Shown here one piece after another: positions 8,189 through 17,089 of a stretch of 64,000 nucleotides of DNA (positions are counted from its first letter, which is position 1; the number at the start of each line of letters is the position of its first letter). The position numbers and the translations under genes were made by a program. The stretch is from Gordonia bronchialis DSM 43247. GTDB taxonomy: Bacteria; Actinomycetota; Actinomycetes; Mycobacteriales; Mycobacteriaceae. The stretch is taken from assembly GCF_000024785.1 (NCBI RefSeq), contig NC_013441.1, positions 992,001 through 1,056,000 on the forward strand. Reading direction: 5' to 3'. Below the pieces are notes generated by a model, which ran no database searches, had not been told where the DNA came from, and was given only the letters and a program-made list of their open reading frames with translations.

Positions 8189-11100
8189 CGGAGGCCTTCT
8201 GGTTCGGTCGGGCCGGCCACCAGATCGCATCACCAATCACGGTCATCGCGGCCGGCACCAGGATTGTCCGCACGATCGCGATGTCGAGTAACAGGCCGAC
8301 GCCGACGGTGAAACCGATCTGCACGAGGTTGAGTACCGTCCCGCTCATGAGGGCGAACATGGTGAGCGCGAACATGATTCCCGCCGTGGTGATCACGCCG
8401 CCGGTACTGCCGAAGCCGCGGATCACCCCGCGGACCATGCCGCCCTGGGCCGATTCCTCGCGGATGCGCGACGCGAACAGCATCGAATAATCGGCACCCA
8501 CCGCGATCACCGCCATGAACGACACCGGGAACACCGACCAGTCCAGGTCGAATCCGATGATGTGTTGCCACACGAGGATGCTGATGCCGGCCGCCGACGC
8601 GAACGACAGGATCACCGTCGCGACCAGCAGGACTGGCGCCAGGATGCTGCGCAGCAACACGATCAGGATGAGGAGCACGGCGGTGGCCGCGACGGCTGCG
8701 AAGAGCACGAAGTCGCGAACCAGCTGATCCTGCATGTCAGCCGACAACGACGCCAGGCCGGTGGTGGACACCTCGGCGTCGGCGAGTGAGGTTCCCACCA
8801 ACGCTTGATGCGCGGTAGCCGGCAGAACACGACTCGTCGCCATCGCCTCCTGACTGTAGGGGTTGATATCCCAGGTCACGATCATCCGGGCCGTCTTGCC
8901 GTCGGGCGAGATCAACAGCTTGCTGCCCTCCACGAAGCGCGGATCCGAGAGCGCCTCCGGCGGCAGTTAGAAGCCGGCGCCCGGGCCGGTACGGGTCGCG
9001 GTGCCGAGCGTGGAGAGATACGTCGATGCCCGGCGAAGCCCGTCGGTGAGCGCTCCGGTGAGGGCGACGGTCTTGTCGGTACCCGCCTTCACCTGACGCA
9101 ACCCGTCGGCGAGTTGTGTCATGCCGCCGGCGAGTTCGCTCACGCCGGAGGTGAGACGGCGCGGGTCTGCGCGCACCTGTTCGGGGGTACGCCCACCGAG
9201 CTGGTGCATCAGCGTCTCGACGGTGGCCAGGGCGGCTCGCAGATCGGGAAGCATGCGGCGCAGGCCATCCAGCGCCGCGGGGCGAGCCGTGGCCAGGGCC
9301 TGGGCGTATCGCAACGCGGCACCCGCACGACCGCCGAGCGCGCGGTCGAGCTGCGCGAAAGCGGCTCGGGCCACGAGACATTGAGGGTCGGCGGCACATT
9401 GCGGGGTGGGCGTATCGGTGAGTACGGGACCGAACGCCGCGTCGAGCCGGCCCAGTGCTGTGGTGGAGGCGGCGTCGTGGGTGTCGAGGGCCGCGACGAC
9501 CTGGGTGATGGTGCTCAGCGCGACCCGGAGGGTGGGCAGCGATTGAGAAAGGCTCTGCCCGCCGGTGCCGGTGGTGACGATGCGGTCGGCCTGTTCGAGT
9601 CCGGTGAGAACGGTCCCGACCATCCGCGCGACCTCATTGGTTCCGTCGACGAGCTCGGGCATGCGCGTCAGCGCGTCGTCGGCGCCGGTCGACAACTGGC
9701 TCACACCCTGTGCGAGTCGTTTGAGTTCTGGTGTGGCGGTGACCATCTGACGGTGCGGGTCGCCGAGTTGGCGGCCGACCACGCCCGCCTGATAGCCGGT
9801 GGACGCCTCGGGGAGTGGCTTGCCGTCGGGTCGGGTGATGGAGCGGAGCATGGCCACCTGCGGGATCTGGGCGACGGCCATCCCGGCGAGTTCGAGCGCG
9901 GCGAGATCGGTGGTGTTGCGCAGGTCGTGATCTGCCCGGATGGTTAGGTACTCCGGCGCGATCTCGTTGTGGCCGTAGTGTTTCCGGACGGCATCGTAGC
10001 CTTCGGTGGAATCGGTCGTCCGCAGCGGCATCGCCGACTCGTCCCAGTTGGGCCGGTAGGTGGTGGTGATCAGCGCGGTGCCCACGAGGAACAACAGCGC
10101 AACCGTCGTGTACACGCCCGCGTGGCGGATGACGCGCGCACCGCGATGGCGCCAGGCGGTCTCCGACGATCGTCGCGGTTCTGCCAGACCGCGCCGCCCC
10201 GCGAGGGAGAGCAGCGCGAACGGTACGGTCAGCGCGACCAGCAGGACCAGGAGGACGGCCAGGGCGGTCGGCGGTCCGGCGGTGTTGAACATGCCGATCT
10301 CGGTGAACACCATCGATGCACACGCGGCAGCGATGGTCAGCGCGGAGGCGATGAGGATGGGCGCGGTGCGTCCGGATGATCGGGCGACCGCGTTGCCCAC
10401 CGGAAGCCCTTTTCGACGCCCCTCGTGGTAGCTGCCGACGGCAAAGATCGCATAGTCGGTGCCCGCGCCGAGCACCAGCGCCGTCATGATCGCGATGGTG
10501 AAATTGGAGATCGACAGGTGGCCGGTGTCGCCCAGCCAGGAGATCACCGGACGCACCACGGCGAGCCCGATCCCGATGGTGGCCAAGGGAATCAGCGCCG
10601 TCACCAGATCGCGGTAGGCGGCGAGAAGAAGCAAGGTGATCAGCAGGACCGAGACGCCGGTGATGATCAACAGAGAGACGTCGATCGCGGAGAAGAGGTC
10701 GGCCAGCGTCGCCGTCGGACCGCTGTAGTGCACCTGGAGCCCGGCCGGTTTGTCGAGCGCGTCGATCTGGGCGCGGATGCCCACCGTGCTGTGGTGTGCT
10801 TGTGTGGAACCGACGGCGCCCTGTGCGGCGACCATCAGGTTCACCGCCTTGCCGTCCGGGCTCAGGGCGACGTTGCGCGTGACGGGGTTGCCGTAGGTGT
10901 CCAGGATGTAGGCGACGTTCTCGTGATCGGCGACCAGCTTCGCGACCAGCGCGCGGTAGTACTCCTCGTCGGCCGGGCCGAAGCCGTTCTCGTCGACGAG
11001 GACCACGCTGCTGACCGCATTCGACGGCGCGACCTCGAAGTCGCGCGCCATCTTCTCCAGGCTGATGTTGGCCGGGACATCCCGGGGCAGGAAATCTGCG

Positions 11101-11247
11101 GAGTGACGCGCCACGGTGTGCTCGAGTTGGGGAATGGCGATGTTGAGTGCCAACGGCGAGCACGACCCAGCCGAGGAGCACGATGCCGGCGTGCCGATGG
11201 GTCCATGCCCCGACGGAGGTGAGCCGGCGGCTCTGCCCGTGTGCCAT
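8115..11247 (-). pseudogene. MmpL/RND family transporter, broken by a 1-base frameshift and a nonsense codon
   Basis: The reading frame begins at ATG 11247 (GGGGAG 4 bases upstream) with MAHGQSRRLTSVGAW and a first membrane helix, then loses frame at about 11148-11154. There an extra base turns the expected GTGGCA into GTTGGCA. The second frame carries the rest of the N-terminal half: periplasmic domain, five or so helices, and the GAGTDYAIF motif of RND/MMPL proteins. It ends at a TAA at 8967-8969 after GPGAGF. Directly after the stop, still in frame, come LPPEALSDPRF, KLLISPDGKTARMIV and the C-terminal helices with GADYSMLF. The total length of 3133 bases is 3n+1, as one inserted base predicts; repaired, it would code for about 1043 residues, a normal MmpL length. 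MmpL proteins export lipids across the inner membrane. Confidence 0.85.
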
Positions 11248-11281
11248 TGCGCTCCCCCTGCTACGTGACAATGCGAGTTGA

Positions 11282-11297
11282 TATGTAGACCTGCATA
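11282..11297. promoter_or_regulatory. 16-bp near-palindrome upstream of mmpL, possible operator
   Basis: TATGTAGACCTGCATA is a near-perfect dyad (TATGTAG / CTGCATA), 35 bases upstream of the mmpL start. TetR-type regulators of mmpL genes often use such sites; no regulator gene is adjacent here. The rest of 11248-11460 holds nothing else I recognise. Confidence 0.35.
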
Positions 11298-11460
11298 CAG
11301 ATAGCGCAGAGAGTAGCTGTGACGCAGGGTTACGGTCAACGGGTGCGACAGGATCGCCGCGATATGCGCTGGTCAGCGACATGTGTGATGGAGCGCGCCG
11401 GTGTTGCGGTGAGTGGTGGGGATCGTCGACGCCCGGGGAACGCGCCGCTGAGAAGTGGCG

Positions 11461-12969
11461 TCAGATGTCCCAGGTGTGGACCGGCTCGCCTTCGTGCATC
11501 GCGACCACGTAGTCGCGCAACATGCCGCGCAACGCGTTCTCGCGGGATTCGCCTGCGGCCTCCCGGGCGGCGACCGCGGCCCGCTGCCACACCGACCCGG
11601 TCTGCCGGTTGATGCAGCGGCCCTCGATCACCGACAGATAGCGGGAGCGTGCTTTCCCGGAGACCCCGAAGGAGCGCAGGCCGTCGTCGGCGATGGGCAA
11701 CAACCGGCGCAGCGTGAGTTCGTCGGGCCGGACCCAGCCCACGTTGGGCCAGTAGATCTGCGATTCGAGTCCGGATCGGGCACCCGACTGCAGGTTCTCG
11801 GCCGCGGCGTTGAACGACATCTGCGACCACAGTGGACGATCGGCCTCCACCAGCCCGCGGACGACGCCGTAGTAGAAGGCGGCGTTGGCCAGGATGTCGA
11901 CGACGGTGGGACCGGCGGGAAGCACCCGATTCTCCACCCGCAGATGGGCATGGCCGTCGACGACGTCATAGACCGGACGGTTCCAGCGATACACCGTGCC
12001 GTTGTGCAACTTCAGTTCGTCTAGCGTGGGGATCTCGCCGTTGTCGAGTTGCTCGAGGGGGTCGACGTCGGACGAAACCGGAAGCAGCGCAGGGAAATAG
12101 CGGGTGTTCTCCTCGAAGAGGTCGAAGATGGTGTTGATCCAGCGTTCGCCGAACCACACCCGCGGCCGCACGCCCTGGTTCTTGAGTTCGAGGGGTCGCG
12201 TGTCGGTGGCCTGCTCGAAGACGGGTATGCGGCTCTCGTGCCACAGCGCGTGACCGGCCAGGAACGGTGAGTTCCCGGCGAGTGCCACCTGGATGCCCGC
12301 GATGGCCTGTGCCGCATTCCAGTGCGCCGCAAAGTCTTCCGGCGCCACCCGAAGATGAAGCTGCAGCGACGTGCAGGCGGCCTCGGCCAGGATCGAGTCG
12401 GTGGAGGTGTGCAGTCGCTCGCTGGTCGCACCCTCGCCCAGCGGGATGCCGGTGATGTCGAGTTCGAGGTCCTCACCCCGGGCGGCAAAGATCTGCTGAT
12501 TGAGTAGGTCGTAGCGTGGATTCGCCGAAATCCATTGGTGCGCAAAGTGTTCAGTCCGCAACGTGGGAAGCATGCCGACCATGACCAGGTGGTTGGCGGT
12601 GCGTGCCGCGCGCTGTTCGGCCCGATTGAGCGAGGTGCGCAGGGCCTGTTCGAGGGAGATCGTGTCGTCGGCGAAGAACGGGCGCGGCGAGACGTTGATC
12701 TCGATGTTGAACTGGCCCAACTCGGTTTGGTAATCGGGGTCGGCGATGGCGTCGAGCACCGCCGCGTTGGCCATCGCGGGATTCATCGCGTCGTCGATGA
12801 GATTGAGCTCGACCTCCATGCCCAGCAGCGGTTCCGGAGGCCGTCCGTGATCGGTGAACAGGCCGTCGGCGAGCATGCGCGCGATGGCCTCGGTACCGCG
12901 CGACACCCGCTGGCGGAATCGCACGCGATCGGCGCCTGTGAACTGTTGGCTGGTCACGTCGGTGCCCAT
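11461..12969 (-). CDS. glutamate-cysteine ligase (GCS2) family protein
   Basis: The 502-residue protein carries the early GMEVELNLID motif of GCS2-type carboxylate-amine ligases, followed by LGQFNIEINVSPR, where acidic residues bind metal and ATP. A late ENRVLPAGPTVVDILANAA segment also fits. Such enzymes join glutamate to an amine such as cysteine; the exact substrate cannot be read from sequence, and a gamma-glutamylcysteine role in a mycothiol-using organism is uncertain. An open frame extends upstream to 13317, but it lies antisense to the next gene; ATG 12969 gives the conserved start MGTDVTSQQFTG. It is divergent from the Rv0807-like gene. Confidence 0.75.
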   Translation of the reverse strand: MGTDVTSQQFTGADRVRFRQRVSRGTEAIARMLADGLFTDHGRPPEPLLGMEVELNLIDDAMNPAMANAAVLDAIADPDYQTELGQFNIEINVSPRPFFADDTISLEQALRTSLNRAEQRAARTANHLVMVGMLPTLRTEHFAHQWISANPRYDLLNQQIFAARGEDLELDITGIPLGEGATSERLHTSTDSILAEAACTSLQLHLRVAPEDFAAHWNAAQAIAGIQVALAGNSPFLAGHALWHESRIPVFEQATDTRPLELKNQGVRPRVWFGERWINTIFDLFEENTRYFPALLPVSSDVDPLEQLDNGEIPTLDELKLHNGTVYRWNRPVYDVVDGHAHLRVENRVLPAGPTVVDILANAAFYYGVVRGLVEADRPLWSQMSFNAAAENLQSGARSGLESQIYWPNVGWVRPDELTLRRLLPIADDGLRSFGVSGKARSRYLSVIEGRCINRQTGSVWQRAAVAAREAAGESRENALRGMLRDYVVAMHEGEPVHTWDI

Positions 12970-13060
12970 GAGTTCATACTGCCCGATCTGCGGGGATCTG
13001 GTGCTCGGATCGCCCGGGGTCCACACCCGCGCCCAGGGTTGGTGCTGCAAGATGGCAGCC

Positions 13061-13468
13061 GTGCCACCCCACAAGAGAGTCGACGCCGCGCAAGTGCGGG
13101 CCGCGATGACAGCGGTGGCGGACTGGCTCGTCGACGATGCCGCACCGGCCCCGTCCCGCGACGCCCTCGCCGCCGCCGTCCGCACGTCGGCACGCACGCT
13201 GGCCCAGCTCGCCCCGGGAAACTCGGTGGAGGTGCGGGTGCCGCCGTTCGTGGCGGTGCAGTGCGTTGAAGGTCCGCGACACACCCGCGGCACTCCGCCG
13301 AACGTCGTCGAGACCACGCCCCGGACGTGGCTGCTGCTGGCCGCCGGCCTGCTCGACTTCGACGCCGCGGTGGCCGACGGTCTCGTCGACGCCTCGGGTC
13401 ACCGGGCCGGTGCGATCGCGGACTGGTTGCCGATCGTGCCGATGCGGAGCACGAAGACGTCTGAATGA
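13061..13468 (+). CDS. sterol carrier family protein (Rv0807-like)
   Basis: This is a protein of about 135 residues, like the conserved gene that precedes purF in mycobacteria (Rv0807). It contains a segment VEVRVPPFVAVQC and ends in PRTWLLLAAGLLDFDAAVADG and ADWLPIVPM. I place the start at GTG 13061 (N-terminus PPHKRVDAAQ); CAAGAT lies 7 bases upstream and could be a -10 box for a leaderless message. An ATG at 13052 is an alternative. The function is unknown despite the family name. Part of its C-terminus is duplicated at 14265-14393. Confidence 0.75.
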   Translation: MPPHKRVDAAQVRAAMTAVADWLVDDAAPAPSRDALAAAVRTSARTLAQLAPGNSVEVRVPPFVAVQCVEGPRHTRGTPPNVVETTPRTWLLLAAGLLDFDAAVADGLVDASGHRAGAIADWLPIVPMRSTKTSE

Positions 13469-13510
13469 TCGGGTCCGCGTTCGCGGCCACCCACGTGGCA
13501 CCCTGTTGCG

Positions 13511-14292
13511 GTGTCGTACTACTCCACCGCCCCCGTCACCGCTGCTGACGCGAAAACCGCGGGCCAGCGGGCCGCGCTGACGGGCAAATGGTTGCTGGTC
13601 GTGGCCCTCATGGCGGGTTTCGTCGGGGTCATCGCGCTGTTCTTTCTGATCGACGACCCGAGCGCGTCCCCGGCCTGGATCACCCTGCTGATCTGCGTGG
13701 CGATCTGCACTGTGTTCGGCAGTCTCACGCGAATGGTGAACAAGCGTCTGCGGTACCGGATCACCGTGTCGTTCTCGCCGTTGCGTCTCGTGGGCGCGCC
13801 TATGTGGTTTTCGGGGTGATCCTGGCCGCGGTGATCGGGACCTTCTCCGCTCTGGACGTCGACGAAGGCCCGGCGTCCGTGGTGGTCCACCCGCTGTTCA
13901 TGGTCGGCACGATCGGCATCGTGGTGTGGCACATGGCGAAGTCGACGCTGTTCCAGGCCACCTGGATGACCCTGATCATGCGCGGCACCACCGTCGGTTG
14001 GGATGAGGTGGAAGCCGTGGTGCTGACCACGGGCAGTGCGCACGGAACAGTGGAACTCGGCGTCATGCCGCGGCCGGGAGGTCAGACGCCGACGCTGGAT
14101 GTGCGCCCCGGTGAACGGCTCGTCGACATACCCATGCGAGTGGTGGTACCGGCGTCGAAGGTCGACGTCGACAAACTGCACTGGGCGATCAATCAGACCG
14201 GCCGGACCGACATGCTGCTGATCGAACGGACCGCCGGCGGTGATCGGGTGCTCCGGCAGTCCAACACCCGCGGAGCTGGCTGTTGCTGGTGA
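13511..14292 (+). pseudogene. membrane protein, paralogue 1 of a tandem pair, frameshifted near 13800
   Basis: The GTG start at 13511 gives MSYYSTAPVTAADAK, then two membrane helices (GKWLLVVALMAGFVGVIALFF and ITLLICVAICTVFG). The frame runs into a stop at 13819. The continuation (FGVILAAVIGTFSALDV and onward) is in the -1 frame and stays open to 14292. One missing base at about 13795-13803 (GGCGCGCCTAT) explains the break. The C-terminal half (VELGVMPRPGG, ERLVDIPMRVVVPASKVD) is clearly related to the paralogue at 14467-15254. No function is known. A sequencing error cannot be excluded. Confidence 0.65.
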
Positions 14293-14393
14293 TCGGTGAC
14301 GTCGACTTCGATGACCTGGTAGCCGCCGGGTCGATGACCGCATCCGGTAACCGTCCCGGTGACGTGGCGCAGTGGCTGCCGCTGATCAAGGTG
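14265..14393 (+). pseudogene. fragment duplicated from the Rv0807-like gene
   Basis: In the frame of base 14283 the translation reads HPRSWLLLVIGDVDFDDLV, then TASGNRPGDVAQWLPL. This lines up without gaps against the end of the intact gene (TPRTWLLLAAGLLDFDAAV, then DASGHRAGAIADWLPI). It has no start codon and overlaps the end of paralogue 1 in another frame. It is the first part of a second, decayed copy of the two-gene unit at 13061-14292. Confidence 0.6.
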
Positions 14394-14466
14394 GGTGATC
14401 GTCGACTGCGGTCGATCGAACGACGGCGATGTGCAGAATTGGCACACGTCGTCCGATACTCGGGCG

Positions 14467-15254
14467 GTGGTCGAACATCATCAGTGGCGGTACTGGGAAG
14501 CCAATCGCGAGATCGCCCATCGGAAGTCGCTGCGACGCGCCAAGGTCGTAGGGACCGCCGCGGTCTTCACCGGAATCGCCGCTCTGGTCGCGCTCCTCTT
14601 CATTCTCGACGAGAAGACGAGATCGCCGGTCGCCGGGGCGGCCTTCGTGGTGCTCGTCGCCTGTGCGTAGGACTGTCCCTCGTCATCCGGCGGGCGCTGG
14701 CCGCAACGCGCTATCGGGTCGCCTCGCGGTGGAGTGCCGTCTGCCTGGTGGTCTTGACCCCGATCCTCTATGTTGTGCTCTTCGCGGTGCTGCGGGTTGT
14801 CGGTCCGCTGCCCAGTGATTCCTTGCGAGGTTCCGGCTTTGTGCTCGCTCTGCCGATGATCATCGCCATCTACGCGGCGATGAACTTCTGCACGCTCTTC
14901 GCGGTGACCCCGGTGGGCGTGACGACTCGCCTGGCCGTGGCGAAGTGGAGCCACGTTCGGGCAATCGTGTACACCCGTGCCGGCGCGCCGGGAAGCGTCG
15001 AGGTCGGGGTCGTGGCCACGCCGGATGCCGGTCTCTGGTCGAAGCCCATGCCGGTGCGCGCGGGTGAGGTGTTGACCGATCTGCCCATGCGGGTGCGGAT
15101 ACCCGACTCGAAATTCTCCGCCGACCGGCTCGCGTTCACGATCGCGCGCTTCGCCGGTCCCGGCACCGAACTCGTCGAGCGGATCGACAGCGGCTTCGGA
15201 GAGCGTCACGTGCGTGTGTTCGGTAACCCCGCAGGCGGTTTGCGGAATAACTGA
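14467..15254 (+). pseudogene. membrane protein, paralogue 2 of a tandem pair, frameshifted near 14665
   Basis: The likely GTG start at 14467 gives a basic N-terminus (VEHHQWRYWEANREIAHRK) and two helices, then TAG at 14668-14670. The -1 frame continues with GLSLVIRRALAATRYRVASR, two more helices and a C-terminal domain (VEVGVVATPDAG, EVLTDLPMRVRIPDSKF) that matches paralogue 1. One missing base in TGTGCGTAGGAC would restore the frame. The break lies at a different place in the protein from that in paralogue 1, so the two lesions are independent. Confidence 0.65.
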
Positions 15255-15300
15255 GCGACCCACGCCGCTGCATGATTCGCAATCGATGGCTACCGACACG

Positions 15301-15306
15301 TAAACT
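15301..15306 (+). promoter_or_regulatory. candidate -10 box for purF
   Basis: TAAACT matches TANNNT and would give a 5' leader of about 55 bases ending in the AGGGAG ribosome binding site (15355-15360). No clear -35 box was seen. Confidence 0.4.
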
Positions 15307-15367
15307 TCGAGACGTCTCCCAGCCCACCGATGTGTTGGCCCCGATCCGCAGCCCAGGGAGCTCGTTG

Positions 15368-16945
15368 ATGACCGACTTGTCGATCCACAGCAAAAACCTG
15401 ATAGCTCCTACCCAGAAATGCCCGTCGGGTGCGCTCGACGAGCCGGAGAACGAACCCCGCGAGGAATGCGGTGTCTTCGGTGTGTGGGCTCCGGGGGAGG
15501 ACGTCGCCAAGCTCAGCTACTACGGCCTCTACGCCCTGCAGCATCGCGGTCAGGAGGCCGCGGGCATCGCCGTCGGCGACGGCAGTCAGGTGCTGGTGTT
15601 CAAGGATCTCGGCCTGGTCAGCCAGGTGTTCGACGAGCAGAACCTCGGCGCGATGGTCGGACATGTCGCGATCGGGCACTGCCGCTATTCGACGACGGGG
15701 TCGACCACGTGGGAGAACTCCCAGCCGATCTTCCGGACCACCGACGCCGGCACCGGTGTCGCGCTCGGGCACAACGGCAACCTCGTCAACACCGCCGAAC
15801 TCGCCAGCCGCGCACGTGCGGCCGGGGTGATGAGTTCGGGCGCCACCTCCGACTCCGACATCGTCGGGGCGCTGCTGGCCCACGGTGCGGCCGACAGCAC
15901 CATCGAGCAGGCGGCCATGGAACTGCTGCCGACACTGCGCGGCGCGTTCTGTCTGACCTTCATGGACGAGCACACCCTCTACGCGGCGCGCGACCCGCAC
16001 GGCGTCCGCCCGCTGTCGCTGGGCCGGCTCGACCGGGGCTGGGTCGTCGCCTCGGAGACCGCCGCCCTCGACATCGTCGGCGCCTCCTTTGTGCGCGACA
16101 TCGAACCGGGTGAGCTGCTCGCCATCGACGCCGACGGCGTGCGCAGTTCCCGCTTCGCCGAGGCCACCCCGCGTGGCTGCGCCTTCGAGTACGTCTATCT
16201 GGCCCGGCCCGACAGTGTCATTCACGGTCGGTCGGTGCATTCGGCGCGCGTCGACATCGGTCGCCGCTTGGCCCGTGAACATCCCGCCGAGGGTGATCTC
16301 GTCATCCCGGTTCCCGAATCCGGAACCCCGGCCGCCGTCGGTTTCGCGCAGGAATCCGGCATCCCCTACGGCCAGGGCCTGATGAAGAACGCCTACGTGG
16401 GCCGCACGTTCATCCAGCCGTCGCAGACCATCCGACAGCTCGGTATCCGCCTCAAACTCAACCCGCTCAAAGAGGTCATCCGCGGCAAACGCCTGGTGGT
16501 GGTGGACGATTCGATTGTCCGCGGCAACACCCAGCGCGCCCTGATCCGGATGCTGCGTGAGGCGGGCGCCGCAGAGATCCACGTGCGGATCGCGTCGTCG
16601 CCGGTGCGCTGGCCGTGTTTCTACGGCATCGACTTCGCCTCGCCGGCCGAACTGATCGCCAACGGCATGGATTCCGAGGAGCACATGGTCGAGGGTGTCC
16701 GGCAGGCCATCGGCGCCGACTCTCTCGGCTACATCGGCATCGACGAGATGATCGCCGCCACCGACCAGCCCGCGTCGGCCCTGTGCGCGGCCTGCTTCGA
16801 CGGCAACTACCCGATCGCGTTGCCCGAGGAGACCTCGATGGGCAAGGCGGTGCTCGAGCACATGCTGGCCAACGCGGCGGGCGAATCCCGCGTCGACCCG
16901 CTGACGGCGGGCAACGACAATGTCAGCGCCGTGATGCGGCCCTGA
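15368..16945 (+). CDS. purF: amidophosphoribosyltransferase PurF
   Basis: PurF makes 5-phosphoribosylamine from PRPP and glutamine, the first committed purine step. The 525-residue protein has a 33-residue propeptide before the catalytic Cys34 in EECGVFGVWAPG, the N-terminal glutamine amidotransferase domain (YALQHRGQEAAG, GHCRYSTTG), and a phosphoribosyltransferase domain with the PRPP loop VVVDDSIVRGNT. The late Cys in LCAACFDG fits the Fe-S-type family. Start ATG 15368 follows AGGGAG by 7 bases; an upstream in-frame extension to 15272 lacks such a site. purM follows after 144 bases, as in Rv0808-Rv0809. Confidence 0.97.
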   Translation: MTDLSIHSKNLIAPTQKCPSGALDEPENEPREECGVFGVWAPGEDVAKLSYYGLYALQHRGQEAAGIAVGDGSQVLVFKDLGLVSQVFDEQNLGAMVGHVAIGHCRYSTTGSTTWENSQPIFRTTDAGTGVALGHNGNLVNTAELASRARAAGVMSSGATSDSDIVGALLAHGAADSTIEQAAMELLPTLRGAFCLTFMDEHTLYAARDPHGVRPLSLGRLDRGWVVASETAALDIVGASFVRDIEPGELLAIDADGVRSSRFAEATPRGCAFEYVYLARPDSVIHGRSVHSARVDIGRRLAREHPAEGDLVIPVPESGTPAAVGFAQESGIPYGQGLMKNAYVGRTFIQPSQTIRQLGIRLKLNPLKEVIRGKRLVVVDDSIVRGNTQRALIRMLREAGAAEIHVRIASSPVRWPCFYGIDFASPAELIANGMDSEEHMVEGVRQAIGADSLGYIGIDEMIAATDQPASALCAACFDGNYPIALPEETSMGKAVLEHMLANAAGESRVDPLTAGNDNVSAVMRP

Positions 16946-17029
16946 GCCTCCTCACGACGTACCCGACGGGTAGCGTGTGAGCCGTCCCGTACGACGTGAA
17001 ACCGTGGGTGTCGCGCGTCCGGAACCACG

Positions 17030-17057
17030 CTGGAGGGCCCGCTGCCGGGCGCTCCAG
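17030..17057 (+). other. strong hairpin in the purF-purM gap
   Basis: A 12-base stem with one mismatch and a CTGC loop (arms CTGGAGGGCCCG and CGGGCGCTCCAG) ends about 20 bases before the purM ribosome binding site. There is no T-run, so it could be an attenuator or an RNA stability element rather than a terminator. A weaker hairpin (TACCC-GAC-GGGTA, 16960-16972) directly follows purF. Confidence 0.4.
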
Positions 17058-17089
17058 GTATCCACGAACACTCGACAAGGGGAGCTGCG

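Noticed and set aside
12970..13317. N-terminal extension of the GCS2-family gene
   Set aside because: The extra 116 residues are low in conserved pattern and run antisense to the Rv0807-like gene; ATG 12969 gives the expected start.
13795..13819. Programmed -1 frameshift in membrane paralogue 1
   Set aside because: There is no slippery heptamer or following stem, and the second paralogue breaks at a different place; random loss of a base explains both.
15290..16861. A 523-codon open frame antisense to purF
   Set aside because: Same pattern of a shadow frame. purF has full family motifs.
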